Shown here: piece by piece, positions 7,711-16,627 of the stretch
How the letters are laid out: the number at the start of each line of letters is the position of its first letter
Position numbering within the stretch: position 1 is the first letter of the stretch
Assembly: GCF_001956695.1 (NCBI RefSeq)
Contig: NZ_CP019070.1
Location: forward strand, 2,170,001 to 2,234,000
Source: Poseidonibacter parvus
GTDB taxonomy: Bacteria > Campylobacterota > Campylobacteria > Campylobacterales > Arcobacteraceae
DNA length: 64,000 nt
Direction: 5' to 3'
Position numbers and translations under genes: made by a program
The notes under the pieces: model-generated
The model's input: the letters and a program-made list of their open reading frames with translations, nothing else
Told to the model about the DNA's origin: nothing
Databases searched by the model: none

Positions 7711-10287
7711 TTATGAAATATTAACAATTACCTCATCATTTACTACATCAAACTCTACTTTTGAACCTTCAAAAATTTTATCTTCTAATATTAAATCTGC
7801 AAGTTTATCTTCAACTATTTCATAAATAGCTCTTTTTAATGGTCTTGCCCCATATACTGGATCATATCCAGCTTTGGCTACATAAGCTTTTGCGTTTTCG
7901 CTTAATGAAATATGTATATCTTTTTGCTCTAATTTCTCTTTTATACTATTAAACATAATATCAACAATATTTGTAATTGCTTCAAGTCCAAGTTGCTCAA
8001 ATATTACAATATCATCAAGTCTATTTAAAAACTCTGGTTTAAAGTATGCTTTTAAATCATCTAATACTTCTTTTCTTCTTTGTTCTTTATCTGATATATC
8101 AATAATTTTAGCACTACCAATATTAGATGTTAAAATTATAATAGTATTTTTAAAATCTATTGTAACACCTTTGTTATCTGTTAATCTTCCATCATCTAAT
8201 ACTTGTAATAAAATATTAAATACATCAGGATGAGCTTTTTCAATTTCATCAAATAATATTACAGAATATGGTTTTCTTCTAACTGCTTCAGTTAACTGTC
8301 CACCTTCATCATATCCAACATATCCAGGTGCAGCTCCTATAAGTCTAGATACTGCATGTTTCTCCATATACTCACTCATATCAAATCTAATTAGTGATTT
8401 TGGATCATCAAATAAAAACTTAGCAAGAGTTTTTGCAGCTTCTGTTTTACCAACTCCTGTTGGTCCTAAGAACATAAAAGAACCAATAGGACGTGAATCA
8501 TCACTTAATCCTGCTTTATTTCTTTTAATAGCTCTAGATATAGCTTTTAAAGCTTCATCTTGCCCTACTACATCTTCTTTTAACACAGACTCAACTTGTA
8601 ATACTTTTTGTTTTTCTGAATCCATCATTTTATTAACAGGAATTCCTGTCCATCTTGAAACTATTCCTGCAATTGCGTCTTCATCTACAGAATTTCGAAG
8701 AAGTGTTCCTTCTTTTTGCATTCTATTCCATTTTTCTTCATTTTCTTTTATTTTTGTTTCTAATGCTGGGATTTCACCATATTCAATAGATGCTGCTTCT
8801 TCAAATTTAGATTCTCTTTTTGCACGCTCTGCTTTTGTTTTTAGTTCATCAATTTTTGCTTTTAATTCACTTGTAGCATTAAAAGTCTCTTTTTCATTTT
8901 CAAATCTAGCTTCAAGGTTTTGTTTTTCTTCTGTTAAGTTAGCTAGTTCTTTTTCAATTTCTTCTAATCTATCATCATTCTTTTTACTTTTTTCCATTTT
9001 TAAAGCTTCTTTTTCTACATTAATAGTTTGAATTTCTCTTTTTAATGTTGAAAGAACCGTTGGTTCTGATTCAATTTGCATTTTAAGTTCAGCTGCTGCT
9101 TCATCAATTAAATCAATTGCTTTATCAGGTAGAAATCTATCTGTTATATATCTATTTGATAACTTTGCTGCACTTATTAGTGCTGAGTCATTAATAGTAA
9201 CATTATGATGCGTTTCTAGTTTTTCTTTTATTCCTCTAAGAATTGATAATGCTTCATTTACTGTTGGTTCATCAACATTTACAGGCTGGAACCTTCTTTG
9301 CATTGCTGTATCTTTTTCAAAATACTTTCTATACTCTTTTAATGTTGTTGCACCTATTGTATGTAATTCTCCCCTTGCAAGACTAGGTTTTAAAATATTT
9401 GCTGCATCCATAGAGCCTTCACTTGCACCAGCTCCTATGATTGTATGAATTTCATCAATAAACAGTATTATATTTCCTGCTTTTTTTACTTCATCAATTA
9501 CTGATTTTAATCTATCTTCAAATTCTCCTCTATATTTTGCACCTGCTATTAGAGAACTCATATCTAAGCTTATTACTTTTTTATTAAGTAAAGAAGTTGG
9601 AACATCTTTGTTTACAATTCTTTGAGCTAAGCCTTCGGCAATTGCAGTTTTACCAGTTCCTGGTTCTCCTAGAAGTATTGGATTGTTTTTTGTTTTTCTT
9701 ATTAGAATTTGCATCATTCTATTAATTTGCTCATCTCTACCAATTACTGGATCTAGTTCCCCATCAATAGCCATTTTGTTTAAATCAATTCCATATTTTC
9801 CTAAAGCTTCAAGATTATCATCGCTACTTGCTGAATCAATTGTACTTCCAGCTCTCATAGCTTCTAGTTCTTTTGTAGCATCTCTTAGATTAATATATTT
9901 ACCTAATACTTCTTTTAACTCTTTTGAGTCAAAATTTGAAATAAGCCAAGTATCAATAGCAATAAACTTATCTCCTTGTTTTGCTGCTTGTCCTTCTGCT
10001 TTTTCTAGACTTTGAACTACGTTTCTTGATAATTTTATATTCTCTTTTGTTACTGATGAAACTGCTGGTAATTTTCCTGCATATGATTTAGCTTCTAATT
10101 CAATTGCAGCTTTATCAATATTCATCTTATTTAATAACTGGTTTAATACCGAGTTTGTATTTGTTAATAAAGCCCAAAGTAAATGTATTACTTCTACTTC
10201 CTGATTTTTATTATGTAAAGCTAATGCAACAGACGAATCTATTGTTTCACTTAGTTGGTTTGTTAGTTTTTCAAATAATTTATTCAT
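7711..10287 (-). CDS. clpB: ATP-dependent disaggregase ClpB
   Basis: 858-residue Hsp100 chaperone that works with DnaK to dissolve protein aggregates. It contains the Clp N-domain (about 1-145), NBD1 with Walker A GEPGTGKT near 207-214, and the long coiled-coil middle domain that distinguishes ClpB from ClpA/ClpC (about 400-525). NBD2 carries Walker A GPTGVGKT, and the C-terminal part contains [13 protein letters not shown]. Length is typical. The upstream region has a near-consensus sigma-70 promoter with both an HspR-type and an HrcA-type operator (separate entries), so heat-shock control looks likely. Confidence 0.97.
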   Translation of the reverse strand: MNKLFEKLTNQLSETIDSSVALALHNKNQEVEVIHLLWALLTNTNSVLNQLLNKMNIDKAAIELEAKSYAGKLPAVSSVTKENIKLSRNVVQSLEKAEGQAAKQGDKFIAIDTWLISNFDSKELKEVLGKYINLRDATKELEAMRAGSTIDSASSDDNLEALGKYGIDLNKMAIDGELDPVIGRDEQINRMMQILIRKTKNNPILLGEPGTGKTAIAEGLAQRIVNKDVPTSLLNKKVISLDMSSLIAGAKYRGEFEDRLKSVIDEVKKAGNIILFIDEIHTIIGAGASEGSMDAANILKPSLARGELHTIGATTLKEYRKYFEKDTAMQRRFQPVNVDEPTVNEALSILRGIKEKLETHHNVTINDSALISAAKLSNRYITDRFLPDKAIDLIDEAAAELKMQIESEPTVLSTLKREIQTINVEKEALKMEKSKKNDDRLEEIEKELANLTEEKQNLEARFENEKETFNATSELKAKIDELKTKAERAKRESKFEEAASIEYGEIPALETKIKENEEKWNRMQKEGTLLRNSVDEDAIAGIVSRWTGIPVNKMMDSEKQKVLQVESVLKEDVVGQDEALKAISRAIKRNKAGLSDDSRPIGSFMFLGPTGVGKTEAAKTLAKFLFDDPKSLIRFDMSEYMEKHAVSRLIGAAPGYVGYDEGGQLTEAVRRKPYSVILFDEIEKAHPDVFNILLQVLDDGRLTDNKGVTIDFKNTIIILTSNIGSAKIIDISDKEQRRKEVLDDLKAYFKPEFLNRLDDIVIFEQLGLEAITNIVDIMFNSIKEKLEQKDIHISLSENAKAYVAKAGYDPVYGARPLKRAIYEIVEDKLADLILEDKIFEGSKVEFDVVNDEVIVNIS

Positions 10288-10288
10288 A

Positions 10289-10315
10289 TTAGCACTCCTT
10301 TAGTTTAACTGCTAA
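10289..10315. promoter_or_regulatory. CIRCE (HrcA) operator of clpB
   Basis: Reads TTAGCACTC, nine bases, AACTGCTAA on the plus strand. The first arm matches the CIRCE consensus (TTAGCACTC-N9-GAGTGCTAA) exactly and the second matches at 7 of 9 positions. It lies between the -10 box and the clpB ATG, where HrcA binding would block transcription. Confidence 0.8.
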
Positions 10316-10319
10316 TAAA

Positions 10320-10349
10320 ATTATAGCACCTTGAGTGTATGTTTGTCAA
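10320..10349 (-). promoter_or_regulatory. clpB sigma-70 promoter
   Basis: On the minus strand TTGACA (10349-10344) and TATAAT (10325-10320) are separated by 18 bases. Both hexamers match consensus exactly, which is unusual in Campylobacterota, where -35 boxes are normally poor. Confidence 0.8.
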
Positions 10350-10350
10350 G
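10330..10350. promoter_or_regulatory. HAIR (HspR) operator over the clpB -35 box
   Basis: Reads CTTGAGT, seven bases, TGTCAAG on the plus strand, against the HAIR consensus CTTGAGT-N7-ACTCAAG: one arm perfect, the other 5 of 7. It covers the -35 hexamer, so HspR binding would be expected to repress. Confidence 0.75.
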
Positions 10351-10424
10351 TAATTTGAAAAAGAAATTATAAAGCCTCTTTTTATTAAAGATAATATACT
10401 ATTTGAAAAAAGATTGGATTATAT

Positions 10425-10991
10425 ATGTTATGTGGTATTGATGAAGCTGGTCGTGGGCCTTTGAGTGGGCCTTTAGTTGTTGCTGGATTAAGACTTAAAA
10501 AAGAGATTAAAGAATTAAATGATTCAAAAAAATTAAGTGAAAAAAAAAGAGAAGAACTATTTCCACTTATAATTGAAGACAGTGATTATCATATAGTTTT
10601 TAAAAGCGCAAAGCAAATTGATGAAAAAGGTTTAAGTTATTGTCTAAAAACAGCAATTGAAGAAATCATGCAAAATGTAAAAGCAGATGAATATTTAATG
10701 GATGGGAATACATCTTTTGGAATAAATACCTTACAACATAAAATAAAAGCCGATGCAACAGTAAAAGAAGTTAGTGCAGCTTCAATTTTAGCCAAAGTGT
10801 CTAGAGATAGATATATGAAAAAAATTGCACCTTTATATCCAAACTATGATTTTGATAAACACAAAGGCTATGGTACAAAAGCTCACGTAGAAAAAATTAA
10901 AGAGTTTGGAAGATGCTCTGAGCACAGATACACGTTTAGATTAAAAGCTTTAGGTGAAGAAAAAATTGGTGTTCAAAAGAACTTATTTTAG
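10425..10991 (+). CDS. rnhB: Ribonuclease HII
   Basis: 188 residues. RNase HII cuts the RNA strand of RNA/DNA hybrids and single ribonucleotides in DNA. The start MLCGIDEAGRGPLSGPLV has the DEAGRGP signature with the two metal-binding acidic residues at positions 6-7. DATVKEVSAASILAKVSRDR and YPNYDFDKHKGYGT are the later family blocks. The 3' end overlaps the convergent sensor kinase gene by 4 nt. Confidence 0.96.
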   Translation: MLCGIDEAGRGPLSGPLVVAGLRLKKEIKELNDSKKLSEKKREELFPLIIEDSDYHIVFKSAKQIDEKGLSYCLKTAIEEIMQNVKADEYLMDGNTSFGINTLQHKIKADATVKEVSAASILAKVSRDRYMKKIAPLYPNYDFDKHKGYGTKAHVEKIKEFGRCSEHRYTFRLKALGEEKIGVQKNLF

Positions 10992-12994
10992 TTCTTTTTC
11001 ATCTTTTTTGCTAAGGTAATTTTAAAGCAAGCACCTTTTACATCTTTTCCTAAATATTTAAAATCTACATTTGAAGCTTCAATTTTTCCAAATAAATGTT
11101 TTGTAATAATTTCATGAGTCATATATAATCCAATACCAGTTCCAACTGATTTGTGCTTAGTTGTAAAATAAGGCTCAAATATTTTTAATAAGTTTTCTTT
11201 TTCTATTCCAAAAGCATTATCTTTAATGCAAATAATACAGTTTTCTTCATCCTTATAAGCATCAATAATAATACATTTCTTTTCAATATCTTTTTCATTT
11301 AATGCATCAAAAGCATTGTTTATAATATTTAGTAAAGACTGAAGTAATTCATTTTCATAAACTTCAATGATAATATCATCAATATTTAATACTAAATCAA
11401 TTTTTTTATTTTGGACTTGTGATTTAAAAAAATATGTTGCACTATGTATTAATTTTTTAATATTAACTTTGCTTTTTACTCTGTCTTTATTTAAAAAGTT
11501 TCTAAAGTCTTCAATGGTCTGAGATAAATACATACCACTTTTGATAATCTGTTCCATTGAATCATCTATATCTTCTTTTTTTGTCATATTTAAATTATTT
11601 GAAATTTTTAATCCACTTGCTACTGTTGTGATAACTGATAAAGGCTGTCTCCATTGATGTGCAATATTTTCTAACATTTCACCCATTGCAGCTTGTCTTG
11701 ATTTTTGAATAAATAAATCTTTTTGTTTTAATACTTCTTGTTCTAATTTTTTTCTTTGATCTATATCTTGATGAATTCCTACAACTAATGTAGGTTTATC
11801 ATCTTTATCTCTTTTTACAATTGAGCCATTACTATATATCCATTTATAATTACCATCTTTACAAAGCATTCTAAATTCTACTTCATATTGTGATTTTTCT
11901 CTATTTTCATGTTTTTTAAATTCCTCATTTATTAAAGGTATATCTTCACTATGTATTAAAGTAAAAAAATCAGATAAATCTTTGATATCATCTTTTTTAT
12001 ATCCTATGATTTGTGCCCAAATATCATTTGTTTCATTTTTATTTGTTTTTGGGTTCCAACTCCAAGTTCCAAGTTTTGCACTTGAAATTGTAAGGTTTAA
12101 AAGTTTCTTAGCTTCTTTTCTTTTTCTAATTTCTGAATTTAGTTTTCTATTAATTAACAGTACAAATATTATAATAAAGAAAGAAATCACAAGTATGCTT
12201 AGCATTGAGGAGAAATAACTCTTTTCATATACAATAGAAAGCCATTTATTAAAAATTTCCTGCTTTTCTTTTTTTGGAACTGTTAAAATTGCCTTATCTA
12301 AAATTGATTTTAATAAGGGTTCATCATTTCTTGTAGCAATTCCTAATTCCCATCTTTCATCAAATTTACCTGCAATTTTAAGCTTACCTACAAAGTCATT
12401 TTGAATCTGATATCCTACTGTATATAAAGTTCCAATAAAACCAAAAAAATCATTATTTTGTAATTTTGTTAATCCATCCTTTACATTTTCTACATATACA
12501 AGATTAATAAAGGGATATTTTGTTTTGATAATTTCTGTGTAAGCATAATCTTTTACAATCCCAATCTTTTTACCCTTTAAATGCGAAATATCATCTATAA
12601 ATAATTCATGAATTTGGGTACTTATTACTAAAGGAATATCGAAATAAGCTTTTGTGAAATCTAAATATTTTAAACGTGATTTAGTAGGCATTATTAAAGA
12701 GAACATATCACATTTCCTTTTTTTCCCTAACTCTAAAGATTGACTCCATGTTTTACTTTGAACAAGTTTTATTTCAATATTAATATTCTTTTCTAATATC
12801 TTAATATAATCAGCTGTCATTCCAATATGCTTAGTATCCTTAATCATTTCATAAGGCATCCAGTTAGGATCAACACAAAGATTTAATGACTTTTTATTTA
12901 ATAGGTATTCTTTTTCAAGTTTTGTTAATGATAATTCATTTGAGAATAAAAAAGTAAATGTAAGAGTTAATAAAAGAAACAAATTTTTAACCAT
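10988..12994 (-). CDS. Orphan sensor histidine kinase with periplasmic SBP_bac_3 and PAS
   Basis: 668 residues. A signal/anchor (1-18) is followed by an extracytoplasmic amino-acid-binding-protein-like domain (about 25-250; LNLCVDPNWMPYEMI, KGKKIGIVKDYAYTEI). A membrane segment lies near 262-282. A PAS_3 domain with PAC motif follows (about 300-410; VEFRMLCKDGNYKWIYSNG, VVGIHQDIDQR). The kinase H-box NIAHQWRQPL has its His near 444, and the HATPase has NNAFDAL and GTGIGLYM. The SBP domain suggests sensing of an amino acid or similar small polar ligand. No response regulator is nearby. Confidence 0.87.
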   Translation of the reverse strand: MVKNLFLLLTLTFTFLFSNELSLTKLEKEYLLNKKSLNLCVDPNWMPYEMIKDTKHIGMTADYIKILEKNINIEIKLVQSKTWSQSLELGKKRKCDMFSLIMPTKSRLKYLDFTKAYFDIPLVISTQIHELFIDDISHLKGKKIGIVKDYAYTEIIKTKYPFINLVYVENVKDGLTKLQNNDFFGFIGTLYTVGYQIQNDFVGKLKIAGKFDERWELGIATRNDEPLLKSILDKAILTVPKKEKQEIFNKWLSIVYEKSYFSSMLSILVISFFIIIFVLLINRKLNSEIRKRKEAKKLLNLTISSAKLGTWSWNPKTNKNETNDIWAQIIGYKKDDIKDLSDFFTLIHSEDIPLINEEFKKHENREKSQYEVEFRMLCKDGNYKWIYSNGSIVKRDKDDKPTLVVGIHQDIDQRKKLEQEVLKQKDLFIQKSRQAAMGEMLENIAHQWRQPLSVITTVASGLKISNNLNMTKKEDIDDSMEQIIKSGMYLSQTIEDFRNFLNKDRVKSKVNIKKLIHSATYFFKSQVQNKKIDLVLNIDDIIIEVYENELLQSLLNIINNAFDALNEKDIEKKCIIIDAYKDEENCIICIKDNAFGIEKENLLKIFEPYFTTKHKSVGTGIGLYMTHEIITKHLFGKIEASNVDFKYLGKDVKGACFKITLAKKMKKN

Positions 12995-13147
12995 AATTCT
13001 CCTAATATTTTAAATAAATCTTTTATAATTATTTTAACATTAATATATATAAAAGTGTATATGATTGTATAAATTATAAGAGTTAATTTCAACTATTTTT
13101 TAAGAAAATTTGATAAAATATATACATAAAAATTAAAAGGAATATAA

Positions 13148-13486
13148 ATGCAATTAAATGTATCACCTGAGGTAATACTATCTCAACTTGGTTATTCAAA
13201 AAGTGATTCTTCAGTACAACAAGCAGAAAAGATGATTTCATCTACAGATAATTTTGATAAATTTTCTAAACATATTTTTTCACTAAATGATCATTTAAAA
13301 AAGATGAACGCTTATGTTGGTTTATCAAATAAAACAGACTATCTAAAAATTAAATGTGATGAGAATGATGCGGATGCTATTTTAAAAGAGTTTCATGATG
13401 AAGTTTCACACTGGGCAGATAAATACAATGTAAAACTTCAACAATTAGATAAAAAACCTATTTATTATATTTTAGGAACAGTTTAA
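13148..13486 (+). CDS. Conserved-looking small protein of unknown function
   Basis: 112 residues, soluble, no signal peptide and no cysteine. I do not recognise a family. The N-terminal 50 residues (MQLNVSPEVILSQLGYSKSD onward) are helical and polar. The C-terminal half alternates charged and hydrophobic residues and ends PIYYILGTV. A good AAAGGAA ribosome-binding site and a following stem-loop support a real monocistronic gene. It is divergent from the upstream sensor kinase gene. Confidence 0.6.
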   Translation: MQLNVSPEVILSQLGYSKSDSSVQQAEKMISSTDNFDKFSKHIFSLNDHLKKMNAYVGLSNKTDYLKIKCDENDADAILKEFHDEVSHWADKYNVKLQQLDKKPIYYILGTV

Positions 13487-13511
13487 AATATTTTTTATAA
13501 CTATAATAATT

Positions 13512-13532
13512 AAGACACCTTTTGGTGTCTTT
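13512..13532. terminator. Rho-independent terminator
   Basis: AAGACACC-TTTT-GGTGTCTT followed by T residues; on the opposite strand the stem is also preceded by A-rich sequence. It sits between the convergent small unknown gene and msrB, and could serve both. Confidence 0.8.
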
Positions 13533-13555
13533 AATATTTAAAATTATCTGATATA

Positions 13556-13918
13556 TTATTTTTCTTTTTCAAAATCTATAGAAACTGAGTTTACACAGTG
13601 TCTTGTATTTTTTGAAGTTAACCCTTCACCTTCAAAAACATGACCTAAATGACCACCACAATTATTACATACTATTTCTATTCTTCTTCCATCTGCATCA
13701 GGTACTCTTTTTACTGCACCTTCTAAATTATCATCAAAACTTGGCCAACCACAACCTGATGAAAATTTACTATCTGATTTATACAATGCAGTATTACATT
13801 TTCTACAAGTAAAAATACCTTTTTCATAAAAATCGTTAAATTTTCCAGAAAATGGTCTTTCTGTACCTTTTTTTTCAATAACTCTTATTTCTTCATCACT
13901 TAATTTATTAAATTCCAT
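13556..13918 (-). CDS. msrB: Peptide methionine-R-sulfoxide reductase
   Basis: 120 residues. MsrB repairs methionine-R-sulfoxide in proteins. Zinc-binding CxxC pairs are seen at CRKCNTALY and CNNCGGHLGHVF. The catalytic cysteine is in RHCVNSVSIDF near the C-terminus, and SGCGWPSF is a family block. There is no signal peptide, so a cytoplasmic enzyme is expected. It starts 11 nt after an FAA hydrolase gene and may be cotranscribed with it. Confidence 0.96.
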   Translation of the reverse strand: MEFNKLSDEEIRVIEKKGTERPFSGKFNDFYEKGIFTCRKCNTALYKSDSKFSSGCGWPSFDDNLEGAVKRVPDADGRRIEIVCNNCGGHLGHVFEGEGLTSKNTRHCVNSVSIDFEKEK

Positions 13919-13928
13919 TTTATTTCCT

Positions 13929-14543
13929 TTATGAAGCTATAAATTCTTTTTGAATTAATACTTCATTTTTGTATAATATCTTTCCAATAAATTTATCACC
14001 AATTTCAAATTTTCCAACACCCTTTGGTGTTCCTGACATTATAATATCTCCATCTTCAAAACTTAAAAAAGTATTTGCTTCTTTTATAATATCATTTGGT
14101 TTATTTATCATCATAGAGACATTACCATCTTGTTTTAATTCATCATTGATGAATAATTGAACTTGAAGCTCATTAATATCACCTTCAAAGGCTTTAAATT
14201 CTGAAAAAACTGCTGCCTTATCAAATGACTTAGCTCTCTCCCACGGTAAACCTTTGCCTTTTAGTTTTGATTGAACTTCTCTTAGTGTTAAATCTAAACC
14301 AAAACCAACAGCAGTGATCTTATTTTGCTCTATTACAAAAGAAATTTCTGCTTCATAGTGGCAAGATTCATTTCCTTTTGGGAAAACCAAAGTATCACTA
14401 ATAGCTGAATTTGGTTTAATAAAAAAAACCATCTCATCTGGTGTTTCATTGTTTAACTCTGCAATATGTTCAGTATAATTTCTTCCAATACAAAAAACTT
14501 TTGATGGAATTATTTCTTTATTTTCAATTAATATTTTATTCAT
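13929..14543 (-). CDS. Fumarylacetoacetate hydrolase-family protein
   Basis: 204 residues, the short single-domain FAH type. Motifs: FCIGRNYTEHIAELNNE near 17-33, HYEAEISFVI with the metal-binding Glu pair, LTLREVQ, and GDIIMSGTPKGVG. Members hydrolyse or decarboxylate C-C bonds in 1,3-dicarbonyl compounds (acylpyruvases, oxaloacetate decarboxylases). The exact substrate cannot be read from the sequence. It begins directly after the Sel1 lipoprotein gene (adjacent stop/start). Confidence 0.88.
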   Translation of the reverse strand: MNKILIENKEIIPSKVFCIGRNYTEHIAELNNETPDEMVFFIKPNSAISDTLVFPKGNESCHYEAEISFVIEQNKITAVGFGLDLTLREVQSKLKGKGLPWERAKSFDKAAVFSEFKAFEGDINELQVQLFINDELKQDGNVSMMINKPNDIIKEANTFLSFEDGDIIMSGTPKGVGKFEIGDKFIGKILYKNEVLIQKEFIAS

Positions 14544-15389
14544 CTATTTTATTAATCTCTTTTTTCTCATTAATTCTAATCTACTTTTTGAATAATCACT
14601 TCCTGATTTTTCATAAAAAGTCTTCGCTTTTTCATAGTTTCTTTCAACTCCATAGCCCATTTCAAATTGATATCCTAACCATGACATTGCATATTTACTG
14701 CCTTTTAGTGCAGATTTTTTAAACCATTTGTACGATTCTTTATAATCTTTAGCAACACCATAACCTTTAGCGTAAAGATAACCAACTTTTTCTAAACCAT
14801 AAGTATTATTTTTACTTGCCGTTTTTCTATACCAGTGCATTGCTTTTTTATAATCTTTTTCTACACCCCAACCTTGTTCATAATAATATCCAATTTCATT
14901 TTGAGCAAAAACATCATCTTGAAAAGCAGCTCTTTCAAATAAATTAAAAGCTTTTTTGTAATCTTTTTTTACACCATAAGCACGATCATAAAAATAACCT
15001 AGCTCTCTTAGTGCAATTTTATCATCTTGCTTTGCAGCTTTTTCAAGCCATAAAAAAGAGTTTTTATAATCTTTTTTTTCTAAATAATTAAGCCCTAATT
15101 CTCTTTGAGAATATTTGTCATTTTGCATTGCTGCTTTTGTAAACCAAAAGTCTGCTTTTTCTTTATTTTTTGGAACTATTTTTCCAACATTATAATAGTA
15201 TGCAACCCATGATTGAGAAGTTATATTACCATCTTCTGCTTTTTCTAAATGACAATTAAATTTTTCTTTCTCATCTGTTAATGCTTTACAAGTAGATACA
15301 TTAGAAGATTTTGTTGTTTGATTTAAATTACTTTGAGAACAACCTGTAAAAATAAGTGTTGTTAGTAATAATGTGTATATAAGTTTCAA
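14544..15389 (-). CDS. Sel1-repeat lipoprotein
   Basis: 281 residues. The N-terminal lipoprotein signal has lipobox LIFTGCSQ (Cys near 17), so the mature protein is membrane-anchored, probably periplasmic. Most of the rest is Sel1-type TPR-like repeats: LGYFYDRAYGVKKDYKKAFN, IGYYYEQGWGVEKDYKKAMH, VGYLYAKGYGVAKDYKESYK and LGYQFEMGYGVERNYEKAKT, about 36 residues each. Sel1 repeats mediate protein interactions; the partner is unknown. Cysteine-rich Hcp-type Sel1 proteins are common in this phylum, but this one lacks their paired cysteines. Confidence 0.85.
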   Translation of the reverse strand: MKLIYTLLLTTLIFTGCSQSNLNQTTKSSNVSTCKALTDEKEKFNCHLEKAEDGNITSQSWVAYYYNVGKIVPKNKEKADFWFTKAAMQNDKYSQRELGLNYLEKKDYKNSFLWLEKAAKQDDKIALRELGYFYDRAYGVKKDYKKAFNLFERAAFQDDVFAQNEIGYYYEQGWGVEKDYKKAMHWYRKTASKNNTYGLEKVGYLYAKGYGVAKDYKESYKWFKKSALKGSKYAMSWLGYQFEMGYGVERNYEKAKTFYEKSGSDYSKSRLELMRKKRLIK

Positions 15390-15464
15390 GTTTAACCCTT
15401 TAAATTAATTTTGACTATTTTATCAAAATTGTCATTATTAATAAGAGTTAAACTCTAAAATAGA

Positions 15465-15896
15465 TTATTTTTTTGAAAAATAATTATCAAGTGAGAATTT
15501 TCCCGCACCAAATGAAGCAAAAATTCCTAAAAGTAGTAAGAAATATAATGGTATTTCAAAGCCATTATCACCTGAACTAAACCCATTTCCAATATGTACT
15601 GTTAAAATAGCCACCACCATTGTTCCAATTAAAGGTAAACTAATAACTCTAGTTAATAAACCTAGTGCTAATAAAACCACACCTAAAGACTCAACAGATG
15701 CTGAAATATAAACATTTAATAAAGGAAAGGGAATTCCTAAACTTTCATACCAAGACGCAGTATCTTCAATTGCATTCCATTTATTTAATGCTGGATCTAA
15801 AAATCCATATGCAATAGTAAGTCTAGCTAGTAGAAGAAAAAAACTTTGGAAGTTCTCTAAAAACTTCTGTGAAATATTGTTGATTTTGTTAATCAT
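15465..15896 (-). CDS. DoxX-family membrane protein
   Basis: 143 residues with four predicted membrane helices and the DoxX pattern: LARLTIAYGFLDPALNKW in the first helix, SLGIPFPLLN after it, and VESLGVVLLALGLLTRV. DoxX proteins appear in quinone-linked or oxidative-stress membrane complexes, but the role here is undefined. It is monocistronic. Confidence 0.82.
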   Translation of the reverse strand: MINKINNISQKFLENFQSFFLLLARLTIAYGFLDPALNKWNAIEDTASWYESLGIPFPLLNVYISASVESLGVVLLALGLLTRVISLPLIGTMVVAILTVHIGNGFSSGDNGFEIPLYFLLLLGIFASFGAGKFSLDNYFSKK

Positions 15897-15970
15897 AACT
15901 TATCCTTGTGTTATTTAATATTTCAAAGTATATACAAAGAATATTTAGTTACTGTGTAGTCAATCTTGGT

Positions 15971-16627
15971 TTAATATTTTTCTAATAAGTCATTAATAAT
16001 TACAGAAGTAATACCCCAAATAATTTCATCTTCATATTTGTAAACCCAAACTTTATGTCTTTTATTTCCCCAAGGTTTTTTATAAGTATCAGGTAAACCT
16101 AAATCATCAGCAGGAAAAAGAATCTCTTTTTTCCCTTCTTCATTTATTTTATATGGCTGAATTTCATGTGCTAATGTATATTCAACAGGATCGGTATTTT
16201 TAAAAAAAGAAACTGGAATTAGAAGTGTTTTTTCAACCTCATTTTTATCAATTACCATAGTTTTTAGTACGTTTTTTTTTATCTTTGCAACAAAAGGTTC
16301 AATTACTGCACCAATTGGTGCTACATATGTGTCAAGTCTTCCTATAATTTTTATATCTTCTGCTTTTATCCCTAGTTCTTCATAAGTTTCTCTAAGTGCT
16401 GTATCTTCAAAATTTTTATCAAGTTCTTGTTCAAAACCACCACCAGGAAAACAAATATCACCACCTTGTCTTATATGCGCTGCTCTTTTTTGAAAAAGTA
16501 AATAATACTCACCTTTTATTTTAATAAGTGGGATTAAAACTGCTGAATTAAAAAATCTTTTTCGTCCTAATACACCTGGAGTTTTTGGTAAGTTATTTGA
16601 TAATTTTTTTAAATTTTCTTTTTTCAT
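15971..16627 (-). CDS. NUDIX hydrolase, CoA pyrophosphatase-like
   Basis: 218 residues. The Nudix box is GGGFEQELDKNFEDTALRET followed by YEELG (about 75-98), including the REtxEELG acidic residues that bind metal. The preceding AHIRQGGDICFPGG resembles the NudL/YeaB UPF0035 signature, which suggests coenzyme A diphosphatase activity. The ATG overlaps the bioA stop by one base (TAATG), so translation is probably coupled to bioA. Specificity is inferred. Confidence 0.85.
   Translation of the reverse strand: MKKENLKKLSNNLPKTPGVLGRKRFFNSAVLIPLIKIKGEYYLLFQKRAAHIRQGGDICFPGGGFEQELDKNFEDTALRETYEELGIKAEDIKIIGRLDTYVAPIGAVIEPFVAKIKKNVLKTMVIDKNEVEKTLLIPVSFFKNTDPVEYTLAHEIQPYKINEEGKKEILFPADDLGLPDTYKKPWGNKRHKVWVYKYEDEIIWGITSVIINDLLEKY

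Noticed and set aside
14441-14722. Plus-strand frame opposite the FAA hydrolase and Sel1 genes
   Set aside because: It lies fully inside two well-supported minus-strand genes and shows no domain or ribosome-binding site.
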